Assembly: GCA_900545915.1 (NCBI GenBank)
Contig: URAV01000014.1
Coordinates: 17,110 to 81,109, forward strand
Length of the DNA stretch: 64,000 bases
Source: an uncultured Porphyromonadaceae bacterium
GTDB taxonomy: Bacteria; Bacteroidota; Bacteroidia; Bacteroidales; Coprobacteraceae
Direction: 5' to 3'
Each line of letters begins with the position of its first letter. Within the stretch, counting starts at the first letter, position 1. Shown here piece by piece: positions 51,094-60,908 of the stretch. Below the pieces are notes generated by a model. The model did no database searches. It was not told the origin of the DNA and saw only the letters and a list, made by a program, of their open reading frames with translations. The position numbers and the translations under genes are program-made.

Positions 51094-52179
51094 ATGGGTT
51101 CATCAAATCTTTCTCCGGAAACGGAGCGAATTGTTTTTCTCGATTATTTACGAGTATTTGCTATGTTTTTAGTATTTGGCGTGCATGCGTCGGAAAGTGT
51201 TTATTCTGACGGTACGTTAAATTTTTTATTTAAAAATGAAACAGACAGACTTAGTGTTTCATTTATGAGTAGTTTTTCTCGCTATGGAGTCGATTTGTAT
51301 GTAATGGCGTCTGCATTTCTTTTGTTACCGCTTAGAACTGACAGTAAGACCTTTTTTAGACGGCGTTTTACTCGAGTTGTCATTCCTTTTGTTTTTTGGT
51401 TATTGATGTATGCATTTTTGCCATGTTTATGGGGTGCATGCGATGTTGCGCAATTGAAAGATTATCTCGTACAATTATGTGTAAATACAATTCCGCCAGC
51501 TAACCATTTGTGGTTTATATATATGCTTATCGGACTTTATATGTTGATGCCAATCTTGTCTCCGTGGCTTAAGCAGGTGAGTCGTAGAGGAGAAGAATGT
51601 TTTTTGCTGGTATGGTTGTTGACAACGGTGATCTCTTTTGTTCATGACCGTTTTGGCTATATGTATGGAGAGATGCCCGGGTATCCTTATGGAATGTTTT
51701 ATTATTTTTCCGGATTTATCGGATTTTTGGTATTGGCCCATTATATTCGCAATTATGTAAACTGGTCGATGAAAAAAACTCTGATTATTTCTATCCCGTT
51801 ATTTTTAGTCGGTTATGCTATGTGTGTGTATTCATTTTATGATCGTTCGTTTTATGTCGATTGTGTCGAAGATTTGGAGCACGGCTGGGATAATACCGGT
51901 ATGGCAACGGTTATGATGGCTATCGGAGCATTTATGCTGATCAAAAAGATTACATATTCTAAAGGGTTTCTTTATAAATTGGTAAAAGATATTTCTCTTA
52001 AAAGTTATGGTATGTATTTGGTACATATGATGTTTCTTCCATTTATATATGCTTATTTGAGTTCTGTTGTATCAACTCCGTGGACTATATTTCTGTCGGT
52101 TTTAATTACTTATGTTGTAAGTTATTTAGCTGTAAAATTAATTTCATTTATTCCGAATAGTAAATATATCATTGGATAA
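51094..52179 (+). CDS. acyltransferase family 3 membrane protein
   Basis: A 361-residue protein with ten or so membrane segments. The acyltransferase 3 start is ERIVFLDYLRVFAMFLVFGVHASES (His in the first helix), then FFRRRFTRVVIPFVFWLLMYAF and NHLWFIYMLIGLYMLMPILSPWL. Such proteins O-acetylate surface sugars, using acetyl-CoA. It lies alone with a terminator behind it. The target glycan is unknown. Confidence 0.85.
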   Translation: MGSSNLSPETERIVFLDYLRVFAMFLVFGVHASESVYSDGTLNFLFKNETDRLSVSFMSSFSRYGVDLYVMASAFLLLPLRTDSKTFFRRRFTRVVIPFVFWLLMYAFLPCLWGACDVAQLKDYLVQLCVNTIPPANHLWFIYMLIGLYMLMPILSPWLKQVSRRGEECFLLVWLLTTVISFVHDRFGYMYGEMPGYPYGMFYYFSGFIGFLVLAHYIRNYVNWSMKKTLIISIPLFLVGYAMCVYSFYDRSFYVDCVEDLEHGWDNTGMATVMMAIGAFMLIKKITYSKGFLYKLVKDISLKSYGMYLVHMMFLPFIYAYLSSVVSTPWTIFLSVLITYVVSYLAVKLISFIPNSKYIIG

Positions 52180-52182
52180 AGA

Positions 52183-52219
52183 AAAAAGAGAGGGGCTCGA
52201 AGTCCTTCTCTTTTTTTCT
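52183..52219 (+). terminator. terminator after acyltransferase gene
   Basis: AAGAGAGGGGCTC / TTCTCTT-type stem with one mismatch region (AGAGAGGG / TCCTTCTCT) followed by TTTTTTTCTT. Confidence 0.72.
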
Positions 52220-52409
52220 TGTGATAATCGGCTTTACTTTTTTTAGTATAAAAAGTAGTGTTTTTTGTAATCATGAGTATAATAAATAATTCGGGTATGG
52301 ATAAAAGAAAGGAGAATAAAAGAATCACGTAGTTTGCTAAAACCTGAGCACGAGTAAATTAATTACGGAAAAAATTCTTTATATTATATATGTTTTATAA
52401 CAGAATTAT

Positions 52410-52417
52410 TATCTTTG
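52410..52417 (+). promoter_or_regulatory. -7 box of the nqr operon
   Basis: TATCTTTG, an exact match, 31 bases before the nqrA ATG at 52449. A -33 box is not seen. Confidence 0.6.
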
Positions 52418-52448
52418 CACACAAATTAAAAAATCTATTTATTACAAC

Positions 52449-53798
52449 ATGGCGAATGTGATAAAGTTAAAAAAAGGCTTGGATATACCTTTAGAAGGAA
52501 AACCGGTCAAGGAGGTTGTTGATGCTCCGAAAAGTGAGTATTATGCTCTTATACCGGATGACTTTCACGGGGTAATTCCTAAGGTAATTGTAAAAGCCGG
52601 AGATCATGTAGATGCGGGAACACCGTTGATGTATGATAAAAATCGCCCGGAAGTGAAGTTCGTTTCTCCGGTTAGCGGAGAAGTCGTAGCAGTAAACCGG
52701 GGAGAACGACGTAAAGTGTTGGATATAACGATAAAGTCTGATAATGAACAGACTTATGTCGATTTTGGGAAAGTCGATTTGGCGAAACTCTCGGGAGAGC
52801 AAGTGAAAGAGCTTGTTCTCGATGCAGGATTATTTCCATTCATTAAACAGCGTCCTTATGATATAATCGCCAATCCGGAAGTATCTCCTCGTGATATTTT
52901 TATTTCAGCTTGGGATTCAGCTCCTTTAGCTCCTGATTTTGCTTTTGTATTGAAGGGAGAAGAGAAAAATTTTCAGGCAGGATTGGATGCATTAAAGAAG
53001 ATGACGACAGGAAAGGTTTATGTCGGTATGTCAGCTCAAAATACGGTTGATATATCTGGGGCGGAAACTGTCCTCTTTGAAGGACCGCATCCTGCCGGAA
53101 ATGTCGGAGTTCAGATACAGCATATTGCGCCGATTTGTAAAGGTGAAGTTGTTTGGACACTAAGTGCTTTTGACGTGCTGTTGATAGGTCGGTTTTTTAA
53201 TACCGGGAAAGTCGATTTTTCTCGAATCGTTGCCGTAACAGGATCGGAGATCGTTAAGCCGATGTATGTGCGTACTGTTGCAGGGGCTCGGTTAGACAGT
53301 ATATTGGAAAACAACGTCAAGAAGAGTAGTTATAACCAACGTTTTATAAGTGGAAATGTTCTTACAGGAACGAAAGTCGATCCGATGGGATATTTACGGA
53401 TGCCTCACAGCCAGTTGACTGTTATACCTGAAGGTGATGATTGTAATGAGTTTTTCGGATGGGCGACTCCCGGATTTGATAAGTATAGTGTAAGTCACAG
53501 TTATTTTACGTGGTTGTTGGGACGGAAAAAAGAGTATGTTTTGGATGCTCGTTTGCATGGAGGTGAACGGGCTATTATTATGTCAGGGGAGTATGATAAA
53601 GTATTCCCGATGGATATTTTACCGGAGTTTCTGATTAAGGCAGTTATTGCTTTTGATATTGATAAAATGGAAAATCTCGGCATCTATGAAGTTGCTCCGG
53701 AAGATTTTGCATTATGTGAATTTGTTGACACATCGAAACTTGAAATTCAGAAGATTATCCGTAATGGACTCGATCAGTTGATGAAAGAGATGAATTAA
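52449..53798 (+). CDS. nqrA: Na+-NQR subunit A
   Basis: A 449-residue soluble subunit. It reads MANVIKLKKGLDIPLEGKP, then HGVIPKVIVKAGDHVDAGTPLMYDKNRPEVKFVSPVSGEVVAVNRGERR (biotinyl-like barrel), and later EGPHPAGNVGVQIQHIAPI. NqrA sits on the cytoplasmic side and carries the quinone-related region. It is the first of six genes in canonical order. Confidence 0.96.
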   Translation: MANVIKLKKGLDIPLEGKPVKEVVDAPKSEYYALIPDDFHGVIPKVIVKAGDHVDAGTPLMYDKNRPEVKFVSPVSGEVVAVNRGERRKVLDITIKSDNEQTYVDFGKVDLAKLSGEQVKELVLDAGLFPFIKQRPYDIIANPEVSPRDIFISAWDSAPLAPDFAFVLKGEEKNFQAGLDALKKMTTGKVYVGMSAQNTVDISGAETVLFEGPHPAGNVGVQIQHIAPICKGEVVWTLSAFDVLLIGRFFNTGKVDFSRIVAVTGSEIVKPMYVRTVAGARLDSILENNVKKSSYNQRFISGNVLTGTKVDPMGYLRMPHSQLTVIPEGDDCNEFFGWATPGFDKYSVSHSYFTWLLGRKKEYVLDARLHGGERAIIMSGEYDKVFPMDILPEFLIKAVIAFDIDKMENLGIYEVAPEDFALCEFVDTSKLEIQKIIRNGLDQLMKEMN

Positions 53799-53830
53799 GC
53801 AGACATAAACCTATTTAAATAAAACTCACA

Positions 53831-55048
53831 TTGAAAGCTTTAAGAAATTATATCAATAGAATTAAGCCTAATTTTGAACCGGGCGGGAAGTTCTCGATGT
53901 TTCAATCTGTATTTGAAGGATTTGAAACATTCCTTTTTGTCCCGAATACTACATCAAAATCAGGTGTGCATATTCATGACAGCATTGATACGAAACGTAC
54001 TATGACTGTAGTGATTATTGCTTTGCTTCCGGCTTTGTTGTTCGGAATGTATAATGTCGGTTATCAGCATTATTTGGCGATAGGAGAGTTGACCCGGACC
54101 GGATTTTGGATGACTTTCCTTTTCGGATTTTTAGCCGTACTTCCTAAGATTATCGTTTCTTATGTCGTCGGATTAGGAATCGAATTTGCTGTGGCACAAA
54201 TGCGGGGACATGAAATTCAGGAAGGTTTTTTGGTTTCGGGGATTCTTATTCCTATGATTGTTCCTATCGATACTCCGTTATGGATGATTGCGGTAGCTAC
54301 GGCTTTTGCAGTTATTTTTGCTAAGGAAGTGTTCGGCGGAACTGGAATGAACGTGTTTAATGTTGCCTTGATTACTCGGGCGTTCCTTTTCTTCGCTTAT
54401 CCGTCTAAGATGTCCGGCGACTCTGTTTTTGTTCGTACTTCCGATACATTCGGTTTAGGAGCTGGTCAAGTTGTAGAAGGTTTTTCCGGAGCAACTCCGT
54501 TGGGGCAGGTTGCAACATATACGGCAGCCAATGGTGATCTTACTTTAGTGAATATTTTGGGAGAAAAAATTTCTACTTTAGATTCATTTTTAGGCCTTAT
54601 TCCCGGTTCTATCGGGGAGACTTCTACGTTGGCTATTTTGATTGGTGCGGCAATTCTTCTTTTTACAGGAATAGCGAATTGGCGGATCATGCTTTCTGTT
54701 TTTGTAGGAGGCTTGTTTATGGGATATATTGCGAATCTTTTTGCTTCACCGACATATCCCGGTTCATTCCTTTCTCCATTGGATCAGATTTGTCTCGGCG
54801 GATTTGCTTTTGCTGCCGTGTTTATGGCTACTGATCCGGTAACGGGGGCGCGTACGACATTAGGGAAATATATATATGGGTTCTTGATCGGAGTTATTGC
54901 CATAATTATCCGTGTATATAATAATGGTTATCCTGAAGGAGCTATGTTAGCGGTATTGCTGATGAATGTTTTCGCTCCTCTGATCGATTATTTCGTTGTA
55001 GAAGCGAATATGAAAAAGAGATTGAAGAGAGCTAAAACTAACGCATAA
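53831..55048 (+). CDS. nqrB: Na+-NQR subunit B
   Basis: A 405-residue membrane subunit with about ten helices. The covalent FMN site is EGFSGATPLGQVATYT (Thr222). The start is TTG at 53831 (MKALRNYINRIKPNF): an in-frame TAA lies 13 bases upstream and the next ATG is too far in to keep the conserved N-terminus. It binds riboflavin and FMN and forms part of the Na+ path. 32 bases separate it from nqrA. Confidence 0.95.
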   Translation: MKALRNYINRIKPNFEPGGKFSMFQSVFEGFETFLFVPNTTSKSGVHIHDSIDTKRTMTVVIIALLPALLFGMYNVGYQHYLAIGELTRTGFWMTFLFGFLAVLPKIIVSYVVGLGIEFAVAQMRGHEIQEGFLVSGILIPMIVPIDTPLWMIAVATAFAVIFAKEVFGGTGMNVFNVALITRAFLFFAYPSKMSGDSVFVRTSDTFGLGAGQVVEGFSGATPLGQVATYTAANGDLTLVNILGEKISTLDSFLGLIPGSIGETSTLAILIGAAILLFTGIANWRIMLSVFVGGLFMGYIANLFASPTYPGSFLSPLDQICLGGFAFAAVFMATDPVTGARTTLGKYIYGFLIGVIAIIIRVYNNGYPEGAMLAVLLMNVFAPLIDYFVVEANMKKRLKRAKTNA

Positions 55049-55060
55049 AAAGAGAGAATC

Positions 55061-55762
55061 ATGAACAAGCAGAGTAATGTATATACAGTAATATATGCTT
55101 CGGTGATGGTGATCGTTGTTGCCGCCGTATTAGCTTATACAGCTTTATTGCTGAAAGAACCGCAAACTAAAAATGTGGAAATCGATAAAATGAAACAGAT
55201 CTTGAGTTCGGTGAATATTGCATCCGATGCGACAAATGCTCAGGAACTGTATAAAAAGTATATAGTAAACACTTATGTGATTAATGCTGCCGGAGAAAAA
55301 ATCGATGGGGTAAATGCGTTTGACGTAAATACGGCTAATCAGGTGAAAAAAGCCTCATCAGATAGAGAGTTGCCGGTCTTTGTCTGTAGATTGGAAGATG
55401 GTTCTGAAAAGTATATTATTCCGATGAATGGCGCTGGATTGTGGGGACCTATCTGGGGATATGTTTCTGTCGATAAAGATGGAAATACCATTTATGGAGC
55501 TTATTTTGCACATCAGGGCGAAACTCCGGGATTGGGTGCTGAGATCGAGAAACCTATGTTTTCAGATCAGTATAAAGGTAAGCATTTATTTATTGACGGT
55601 GAATTTAAATCGATTGCTGTAGAGAAAAAAGGACAGAAACCTGTCGATGGAGCTGAATATGTAGATGCTATTTCAGGGGGAACAATTACGAGTAAAGGTG
55701 TACAAGATATGATGAAAAACAGTCTTGAACCGTATCAGAATTTTTTTAAGTCATTAAAATAA
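55061..55762 (+). CDS. nqrC: Na+-NQR subunit C
   Basis: A 233-residue protein with one N-terminal membrane helix (VYTVIYASVMVIVVAAVLAYTALLL) and an outside FMN-binding domain. Covalent FMN attaches at DAISGGTITSKG (Thr208), matching the S(G/A)xT flavinylation site. It follows nqrB by 12 bases. Confidence 0.95.
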   Translation: MNKQSNVYTVIYASVMVIVVAAVLAYTALLLKEPQTKNVEIDKMKQILSSVNIASDATNAQELYKKYIVNTYVINAAGEKIDGVNAFDVNTANQVKKASSDRELPVFVCRLEDGSEKYIIPMNGAGLWGPIWGYVSVDKDGNTIYGAYFAHQGETPGLGAEIEKPMFSDQYKGKHLFIDGEFKSIAVEKKGQKPVDGAEYVDAISGGTITSKGVQDMMKNSLEPYQNFFKSLK

Positions 55763-55776
55763 GCGGAGAAATAGAT

Positions 55777-56400
55777 ATGTTATCCAAGAAAAATAAAGAA
55801 GTCCTTTTAGGTCCGCTCTCTAAAAATAATCCGGTCATAGTACAGATACTGGGTATCTGTTCGGCTTTGGCTGTGACGGCAAAATTGGAGCCGGCTTTTG
55901 TTATGGCAATTTCTGTAACGGCTGTTGTCGCTTTTGCCAATGTGATAATCTCGTTGTTACGCAATACGATTCCTAACAGTATTCGTATTATCGTTCAATT
56001 GGTTGTTGTCGCTGCGTTGGTGATCATTGTCGATCAGGTGTTAAAAGCTTATGCTTATGATGTAAGCAAGCAGCTTTCGGTGTTTGTAGGATTAATTATA
56101 ACCAACTGTATATTAATGGGACGTCTTGAGGCATTTGCGTTGGGGCATGGCCCATGGGAATCTTTTCTTGACGGAATAGGTAATGGTATCGGTTACGGAC
56201 TGATTCTTGTTATTGTGGCTTTTTTCCGTGAGTTGTTAGGTTCTGGTACTCTTTGGGGCTATCAAGTCGTTCCTGACATATTCTATAAATGGGGTTATGA
56301 AAATAACGGGTTGATGATATTGCCTCCGATGGCATTGATTACGGTAGCGTGTATTATTTGGATACATCGTTCCCGGAATAAAGATTTGCAGGAGAAATAA
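55777..56400 (+). CDS. nqrD: Na+-NQR subunit D
   Basis: A 207-residue protein with six membrane helices (NPVIVQILGICSALAVTAKLEPAFVMAISVTAVVAF, FVGLIITNCILMGRLEAFAL). Together with NqrE it forms the inverted pair of small integral subunits that holds an iron centre. It starts 14 bases after nqrC. Confidence 0.95.
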   Translation: MLSKKNKEVLLGPLSKNNPVIVQILGICSALAVTAKLEPAFVMAISVTAVVAFANVIISLLRNTIPNSIRIIVQLVVVAALVIIVDQVLKAYAYDVSKQLSVFVGLIITNCILMGRLEAFALGHGPWESFLDGIGNGIGYGLILVIVAFFRELLGSGTLWGYQVVPDIFYKWGYENNGLMILPPMALITVACIIWIHRSRNKDLQEK

Positions 56401-56423
56401 CACATAATTAAATACGGTAGAAA

Positions 56424-57038
56424 ATGGAAAATTTGAATCTGTTTATTCGGTCTATATTTATAGACAATATGATATTCGCCTACTTTTTAGGTATGTGTTC
56501 TTATCTGGCAGTTTCTAAAAATGTGAAAACGGCGATAGGTTTGGGTATTGCGGTGACATTTGTTTTGACAATTACCCTTCCTGTGAATTATTTGCTTGAG
56601 AACTATATATTGAAATCGGGAGCTCTTTCTTGGTTAGGAGAGGAGTATAAAGATGTCGATTTGAGTTTCTTAAGCCTTATTTTGTTTATTGCCGTTATTG
56701 CCTCTATGGTACAGTTGGTAGAAATGGTAGTTGAGAAATACTCACCTTCCCTATATGCTTCGTTAGGAATATTTTTGCCACTGATTGCAGTGAATTGCGC
56801 GATTTTGGGAGGATCGTTATTTATGCAACAGCGTGAATTTCCGAATGTAGGTACGGCTACCGTGTATGGCATCGGTTCCGGTATCGGTTGGATGCTTGCA
56901 ATTGTAGGTATTGCTGCAATTCGTGAAAAACTGGCATATTCGAATGTTCCGGCTCCTCTTCGGGGTATTGGTATTACTTTTATTATAACCGGACTGATGG
57001 GGATTGCTTTCATGAGTTTTCTGGGGATTAAACTTTAA
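56424..57038 (+). CDS. nqrE: Na+-NQR subunit E
   Basis: A 204-residue protein with six membrane helices (NLFIRSIFIDNMIFAYFLGMCSYLAVSK, LPLIAVNCAILGGSLFM). Cys residues in MCSYL and VNCAI match the iron ligands shared with NqrD. It starts 23 bases after nqrD. Confidence 0.95.
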   Translation: MENLNLFIRSIFIDNMIFAYFLGMCSYLAVSKNVKTAIGLGIAVTFVLTITLPVNYLLENYILKSGALSWLGEEYKDVDLSFLSLILFIAVIASMVQLVEMVVEKYSPSLYASLGIFLPLIAVNCAILGGSLFMQQREFPNVGTATVYGIGSGIGWMLAIVGIAAIREKLAYSNVPAPLRGIGITFIITGLMGIAFMSFLGIKL

Positions 57039-57060
57039 TTGTATTCTAAAATTATAAACG

Positions 57061-58323
57061 ATGATCGAATTAATGATGAGTAATCTCACTATATTGGCGG
57101 CAGTCGTAATCTTTTTGATATTGACTCTTTTGCTGGTCGCAATATTATTGCTTGCCAAAGCTAAGTTGACTCCTTCCGGAGAATTGAAGATACGTATCAA
57201 TGGAGAGCGGGAGGTGACTACTCCTGCCGGTTCTACGTTGTTATCTTCTTTGGCGGCGAATAAGATATTTTTACCTTCTGCTTGCGGTGGCGGCGGAAGT
57301 TGTGGTATGTGTCGCTGTCAGGTAGAAGAAGGCGGTGGCGAAATTCTCCCTACAGAAGTAGGCTTTTTTACCCGAAAACAGATTAAAGATCATTATCGTT
57401 TGGCTTGTCAGGTAAAAGTAAAGAATGATTTAGAAATAAAAATACCACAGTCTGTATTGGGTATTAAGAAATGGGAATGTGAAGTCGTTTCGAATAACAA
57501 TGTAGCATCCTTTATTAAGGAGTTTGTCGTTCGTTTGCCTGAAGGAGAAACGTTAAATTTTCAACCCGGTAGTTATATTCAGATTGATGTCCCTAAATAT
57601 GATATTAAATTTACAGATATGGATATCGATGAAAAATATCGTGATGAATGGGATAAATATAAAATGTGGGGATTAGTTTGTAAAAACGATGAAGAAACTT
57701 ATCGGGCTTATTCCATGGCGAATCATCCGGCAGAAGGAAATATCGTTATGCTGAATATTCGTATTGCGACACCGCCGTTTGATCGAAATACCGGAACATG
57801 GGCGGCTGGTATTAAACCGGGTATTTGTTCTTCCTATATTTTTTCACGTAAACCCGGAGATAAAGTTACCGTTTCAGGGCCTTATGGTGAATTCCATATT
57901 TTGAATACAAAAAGAGAAATGTTATATATTGGTGGAGGGGCAGGTATGGCACCGTTGCGCTCGCATTTGCTGCATCTGTTTAAAACATTGAAAACCACGG
58001 ATCGTAAGATTTCATACTGGTATGGAGCTCGTTCTCGCCGAGAGATTTTCTATGAAGAAGATTTTAGAGCTATCGAACGTGATTTCCCGAATTTCTCTTT
58101 CCATATCGCTTTGTCCGATCCTCAACCTGAGGACGATTGGACGGGTTATACAGGATTCATCCATCAGGTTATTTATGATCATTATTTGAAAGATCATGAT
58201 GCTCCGGAAGATATTGAATATTATATGTGTGGTCCTGGTCCTATGGCTAATGCCGTAAAGAAAATGTTATGGGATTTGGGAGTTCCCCGTGAAATGCTGA
58301 TGTATGATGATTTTGGTGCATAA
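57061..58323 (+). CDS. nqrF: Na+-NQR subunit F, NADH-oxidising
   Basis: A 420-residue protein: an N-terminal membrane helix (ILAAVVIFLILTLLLVAILLL), a 2Fe-2S domain with Cys75, Cys81, Cys84 and Cys116 (ACGGGGSCGMCRC ... LACQV), then a ferredoxin-reductase unit with the FAD motif YRAYSMAN, NADH motif MLYIGGGAGMAPLRS and MCGPGPM. It takes electrons from NADH into the complex, which reduces menaquinone and exports Na+. It is the last gene and has a strong terminator 22 bases later. Confidence 0.96.
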   Translation: MIELMMSNLTILAAVVIFLILTLLLVAILLLAKAKLTPSGELKIRINGEREVTTPAGSTLLSSLAANKIFLPSACGGGGSCGMCRCQVEEGGGEILPTEVGFFTRKQIKDHYRLACQVKVKNDLEIKIPQSVLGIKKWECEVVSNNNVASFIKEFVVRLPEGETLNFQPGSYIQIDVPKYDIKFTDMDIDEKYRDEWDKYKMWGLVCKNDEETYRAYSMANHPAEGNIVMLNIRIATPPFDRNTGTWAAGIKPGICSSYIFSRKPGDKVTVSGPYGEFHILNTKREMLYIGGGAGMAPLRSHLLHLFKTLKTTDRKISYWYGARSRREIFYEEDFRAIERDFPNFSFHIALSDPQPEDDWTGYTGFIHQVIYDHYLKDHDAPEDIEYYMCGPGPMANAVKKMLWDLGVPREMLMYDDFGA

Positions 58324-58345
58324 TTGACTGTATGAAATATATTGA

Positions 58346-58377
58346 ATACCCGAAGCAAAACTTCGGGTATTTTTTAT
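58346..58377 (+). terminator. terminator of the nqr operon
   Basis: ATACCCGAAG / CTTCGGGTAT, a ten-bp perfect stem with a CAAAA loop, then TTTTTT. Confidence 0.88.
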
Positions 58378-58413
58378 CACCGATTTTACAAGTTATTTTT
58401 GGATATATGTTTC

Positions 58414-58440
58414 TATCGAAAAATTTAGACAGACTGTTAT
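58414..58440. repeat. solo end of the palindromic repeat
   Basis: TCGAAAAATTTAGACAGACTG resembles the right end of copies A and C (AAAATTTAGACAGACTC). No left end is found, so it is a truncated copy. Confidence 0.4.
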
Positions 58441-58455
58441 CTTTTCTTACATTTG
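58424..58455 (+). promoter_or_regulatory. promoter of exported C1 aminopeptidase
   Basis: TACATTTG (58448-58455) is an exact -7 box. TTTAG at 58424-58428 lies at the -33 distance, inside the solo repeat end. Confidence 0.5.
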
Positions 58456-58491
58456 TGTGCTTATTTAAAGAATTGGTAAATAAAAAAATTC

Positions 58492-59892
58492 ATGAACCGA
58501 AAAATCTTTTTTTCTTTATTAGTCGGTGTTTCGGTAATGGCCGAGACTACATTTGCTCAGACTTTTGGCGGCATAGATGATGCAATGATGCAGGAAATAA
58601 AAACTGCTTATAAAAATACATCTGCAGATAAGGCTATACGTAATGCTTTAAATGCTAATAGTGTACAAAAACTGGCTGTAAGTGCAAATCAATCGGATGT
58701 TGTAGATGGATATTTTTCTGATCGAGTATATTCCCGAGGTGTTACAGACCAAAAAGCTTCAGGTCGGTGTTGGTTATTTACTGGCTTGAATGTATTTCGG
58801 GCAAAAATAATAGATAAATATAAATTACCCGAATTTGAATTTTCCCAGAATTATAATTTCTTTTACGATCAGTTGGAGAAAGCAAATTTATTTCTTCAAG
58901 GAATTATCGATACACGTCAGAAGCCGATGTCTGATCAAATGGTTGAGTGGTTATTTAAGAATCCGTTGAGCGATGGAGGACAGTTTACCGGAATATCTGA
59001 TATTATCGGAAAATATGGAGTCGTTCCGAAAGAGGCTATGAATGAGACATTTGCCAGCAATAACACTTCGCAGATGGCTTTTCTATTAAAACTTAAATTA
59101 CGGGAGTATGGTCTACAACTTCGAGAGTTACCTGCCCAGACAGATATGGAGGATATAAAAAGAAAAAAAATAGAGATGTTGGGTACTGTGTATCGAATGT
59201 TAGTGTTAAATCTCGGAGAACCGCCGCTTGAATTTACTTGGACAAGAAAAGACATGAATGGGAAACCTGTGGAGACTAAACAATATACACCGAAATCGTT
59301 TTATAATGAATATATAGGAAAAGATTTGACAAACGGATATGTTATGTTGATGAATGATCCGACGAGGGAGTATTATAAGTTGTATGAAATAGACTATGAT
59401 CGTCATATGTATGATGGTTATAATTGGAAGTATGTAAATCTTCCCGTAGAAGATATAAAAAAAATGGCGATCGCATCTATAAAGGATAGCACGGCAATGT
59501 ATTTTTCTTGTGATGTAACAAAATACCTAAATCGGGATAAAGGAACTTTAGATTTGAATAATTATGATTATGAATCATTGATGGGTACTACTTTCGGAAT
59601 GAATAAAAAACAGCGTGTGCAATCTTTTGCGAGCGGCTCTTCACATGCGATGACTTTAGTTGCCGTAGATCTGGATGATTCGGGAAACCCGGTAAAATGG
59701 TTATTGGAAAATAGTTGGGGGGCAACTAATGGATATAAAGGACATTTGATAATGACTGATCGTTGGTTTGATGAGTATATGTTCCGTCTTGTTGTAGAGA
59801 AAAAATATGTTCCTAAAAAAATATTGAATATTCTGAGTCAGACTCCGGTACGTTTACCGGCTTGGGATCCGATGTTTGCTCCGGAAGAATAA
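58492..59892 (+). CDS. exported C1 (bleomycin hydrolase/PepC-type) aminopeptidase
   Basis: A 466-residue protein with a signal peptide (MNRKIFFSLLVGVSVMAETTFAQ), unlike the usual cytoplasmic members. The catalytic set is complete: Cys93 in SGRCWLFTGL, His385 in SGSSHAMTLVAVD and Asn407 in LLENSWGATNGYKGHLIM. Papain-like peptidases of this branch (C1B) form hexamers that trim peptides from the N-terminus. The peptidase probably acts in the periplasm or outside on dietary or self peptides. Confidence 0.88.
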   Translation: MNRKIFFSLLVGVSVMAETTFAQTFGGIDDAMMQEIKTAYKNTSADKAIRNALNANSVQKLAVSANQSDVVDGYFSDRVYSRGVTDQKASGRCWLFTGLNVFRAKIIDKYKLPEFEFSQNYNFFYDQLEKANLFLQGIIDTRQKPMSDQMVEWLFKNPLSDGGQFTGISDIIGKYGVVPKEAMNETFASNNTSQMAFLLKLKLREYGLQLRELPAQTDMEDIKRKKIEMLGTVYRMLVLNLGEPPLEFTWTRKDMNGKPVETKQYTPKSFYNEYIGKDLTNGYVMLMNDPTREYYKLYEIDYDRHMYDGYNWKYVNLPVEDIKKMAIASIKDSTAMYFSCDVTKYLNRDKGTLDLNNYDYESLMGTTFGMNKKQRVQSFASGSSHAMTLVAVDLDDSGNPVKWLLENSWGATNGYKGHLIMTDRWFDEYMFRLVVEKKYVPKKILNILSQTPVRLPAWDPMFAPEE

Positions 59893-59904
59893 TAAATTGT
59901 GGAT

Positions 59905-60885
59905 ATGGATACGATTCGTTGGGGGATTATAGGTTGTGGAGATGTCTGTGAAAAGAAAAGCGGACCGGCATTTTATAAAATAGAGCATTCTGAGCTGAAC
60001 GCTGTAATGAGGCGGGATGCTGTAAAGGTCAAGGATTTTGCTCGCAGGCATCATGTTCAGAAATATTATACCGATGTTCAGGATATAATTTCTGATCCGG
60101 ATATAGATGCGATATATGTCGCTACGCCGCCGAATACGCATAAAGAGTATTCTATAAAAGCAATGCGTGCAGGTAAGCCTGTATATGTGGAGAAGCCGAT
60201 GGCGATGAATTATGAGGAATGTTGTGAAATGATCATGGTTGCTCGTAAGACCGGACAAAAACTTTTTCCTGCGTTTTATCGTCGTGCATTACCGTATTTT
60301 GTGCAAATTAAGTCTTTATTGGAGGAACAGGTTATTGGGAAAATTCTTTTGGTTACAGCTTCTCTTGATAAGACTCCGTTAGATTCAGATCTTATCCCGG
60401 ATAAGCAATCTTGGCGGTTGGATCGGCAGATTGCAGGTGAGGGTTATTTTTATGATCTTGCTCCGCATACATTCGATATTCTTGATTTCCTTTTGGGAGA
60501 AATTGTAGATGCGAAAGGTTTTTCTGCTAATCTTGCAGGTCTTTATGATGCGAAGGATACATTTTCTGCCTCTTTTTATTTTAAATCGGGAATAATAGGT
60601 TCGGGACATTGGAGCTTTGCTGTTGCCCCGAATATAGAACGAGATATAGTAGAAATCATCGGTACGAAAGGAAAAATTGTTTTTAGTATGTTTTCTTTTG
60701 CTCCTATACGGTTGGAGACAGATTTTGGTGTCAAATCTTTTGAATTTATTCTTCCGGAACATATCGAACAGCCTTTGATTCAGAAAGTCGTAGACGAATT
60801 AAGAGGAGTTGGAAACTCTCCTTCGACAGATGAAAGCGGAGCACGTACTGCCAGAGTGATGGATTGGATTTTAAAGGGAAAATGA
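59905..60885 (+). CDS. Gfo/Idh/MocA family oxidoreductase
   Basis: From the ATG at 59905 it has 326 residues; a GTG six bases earlier is possible. The N-terminal Rossmann motif is IRWGIIGCGDVCEKKSGPAF, and the family's catalytic-Lys motif is GKPVYVEKPMAMNYEEC. The C-terminal beta domain holds PHTFDILDFLLGE. Such enzymes oxidise or reduce sugars and inositols with NAD(P). The substrate is unknown. It follows the aminopeptidase by 12 bases and may be co-transcribed. Confidence 0.87.
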   Translation: MDTIRWGIIGCGDVCEKKSGPAFYKIEHSELNAVMRRDAVKVKDFARRHHVQKYYTDVQDIISDPDIDAIYVATPPNTHKEYSIKAMRAGKPVYVEKPMAMNYEECCEMIMVARKTGQKLFPAFYRRALPYFVQIKSLLEEQVIGKILLVTASLDKTPLDSDLIPDKQSWRLDRQIAGEGYFYDLAPHTFDILDFLLGEIVDAKGFSANLAGLYDAKDTFSASFYFKSGIIGSGHWSFAVAPNIERDIVEIIGTKGKIVFSMFSFAPIRLETDFGVKSFEFILPEHIEQPLIQKVVDELRGVGNSPSTDESGARTARVMDWILKGK

Positions 60886-60908
60886 AGTTCTGATTAAAAG
60901 AGTGGGTA

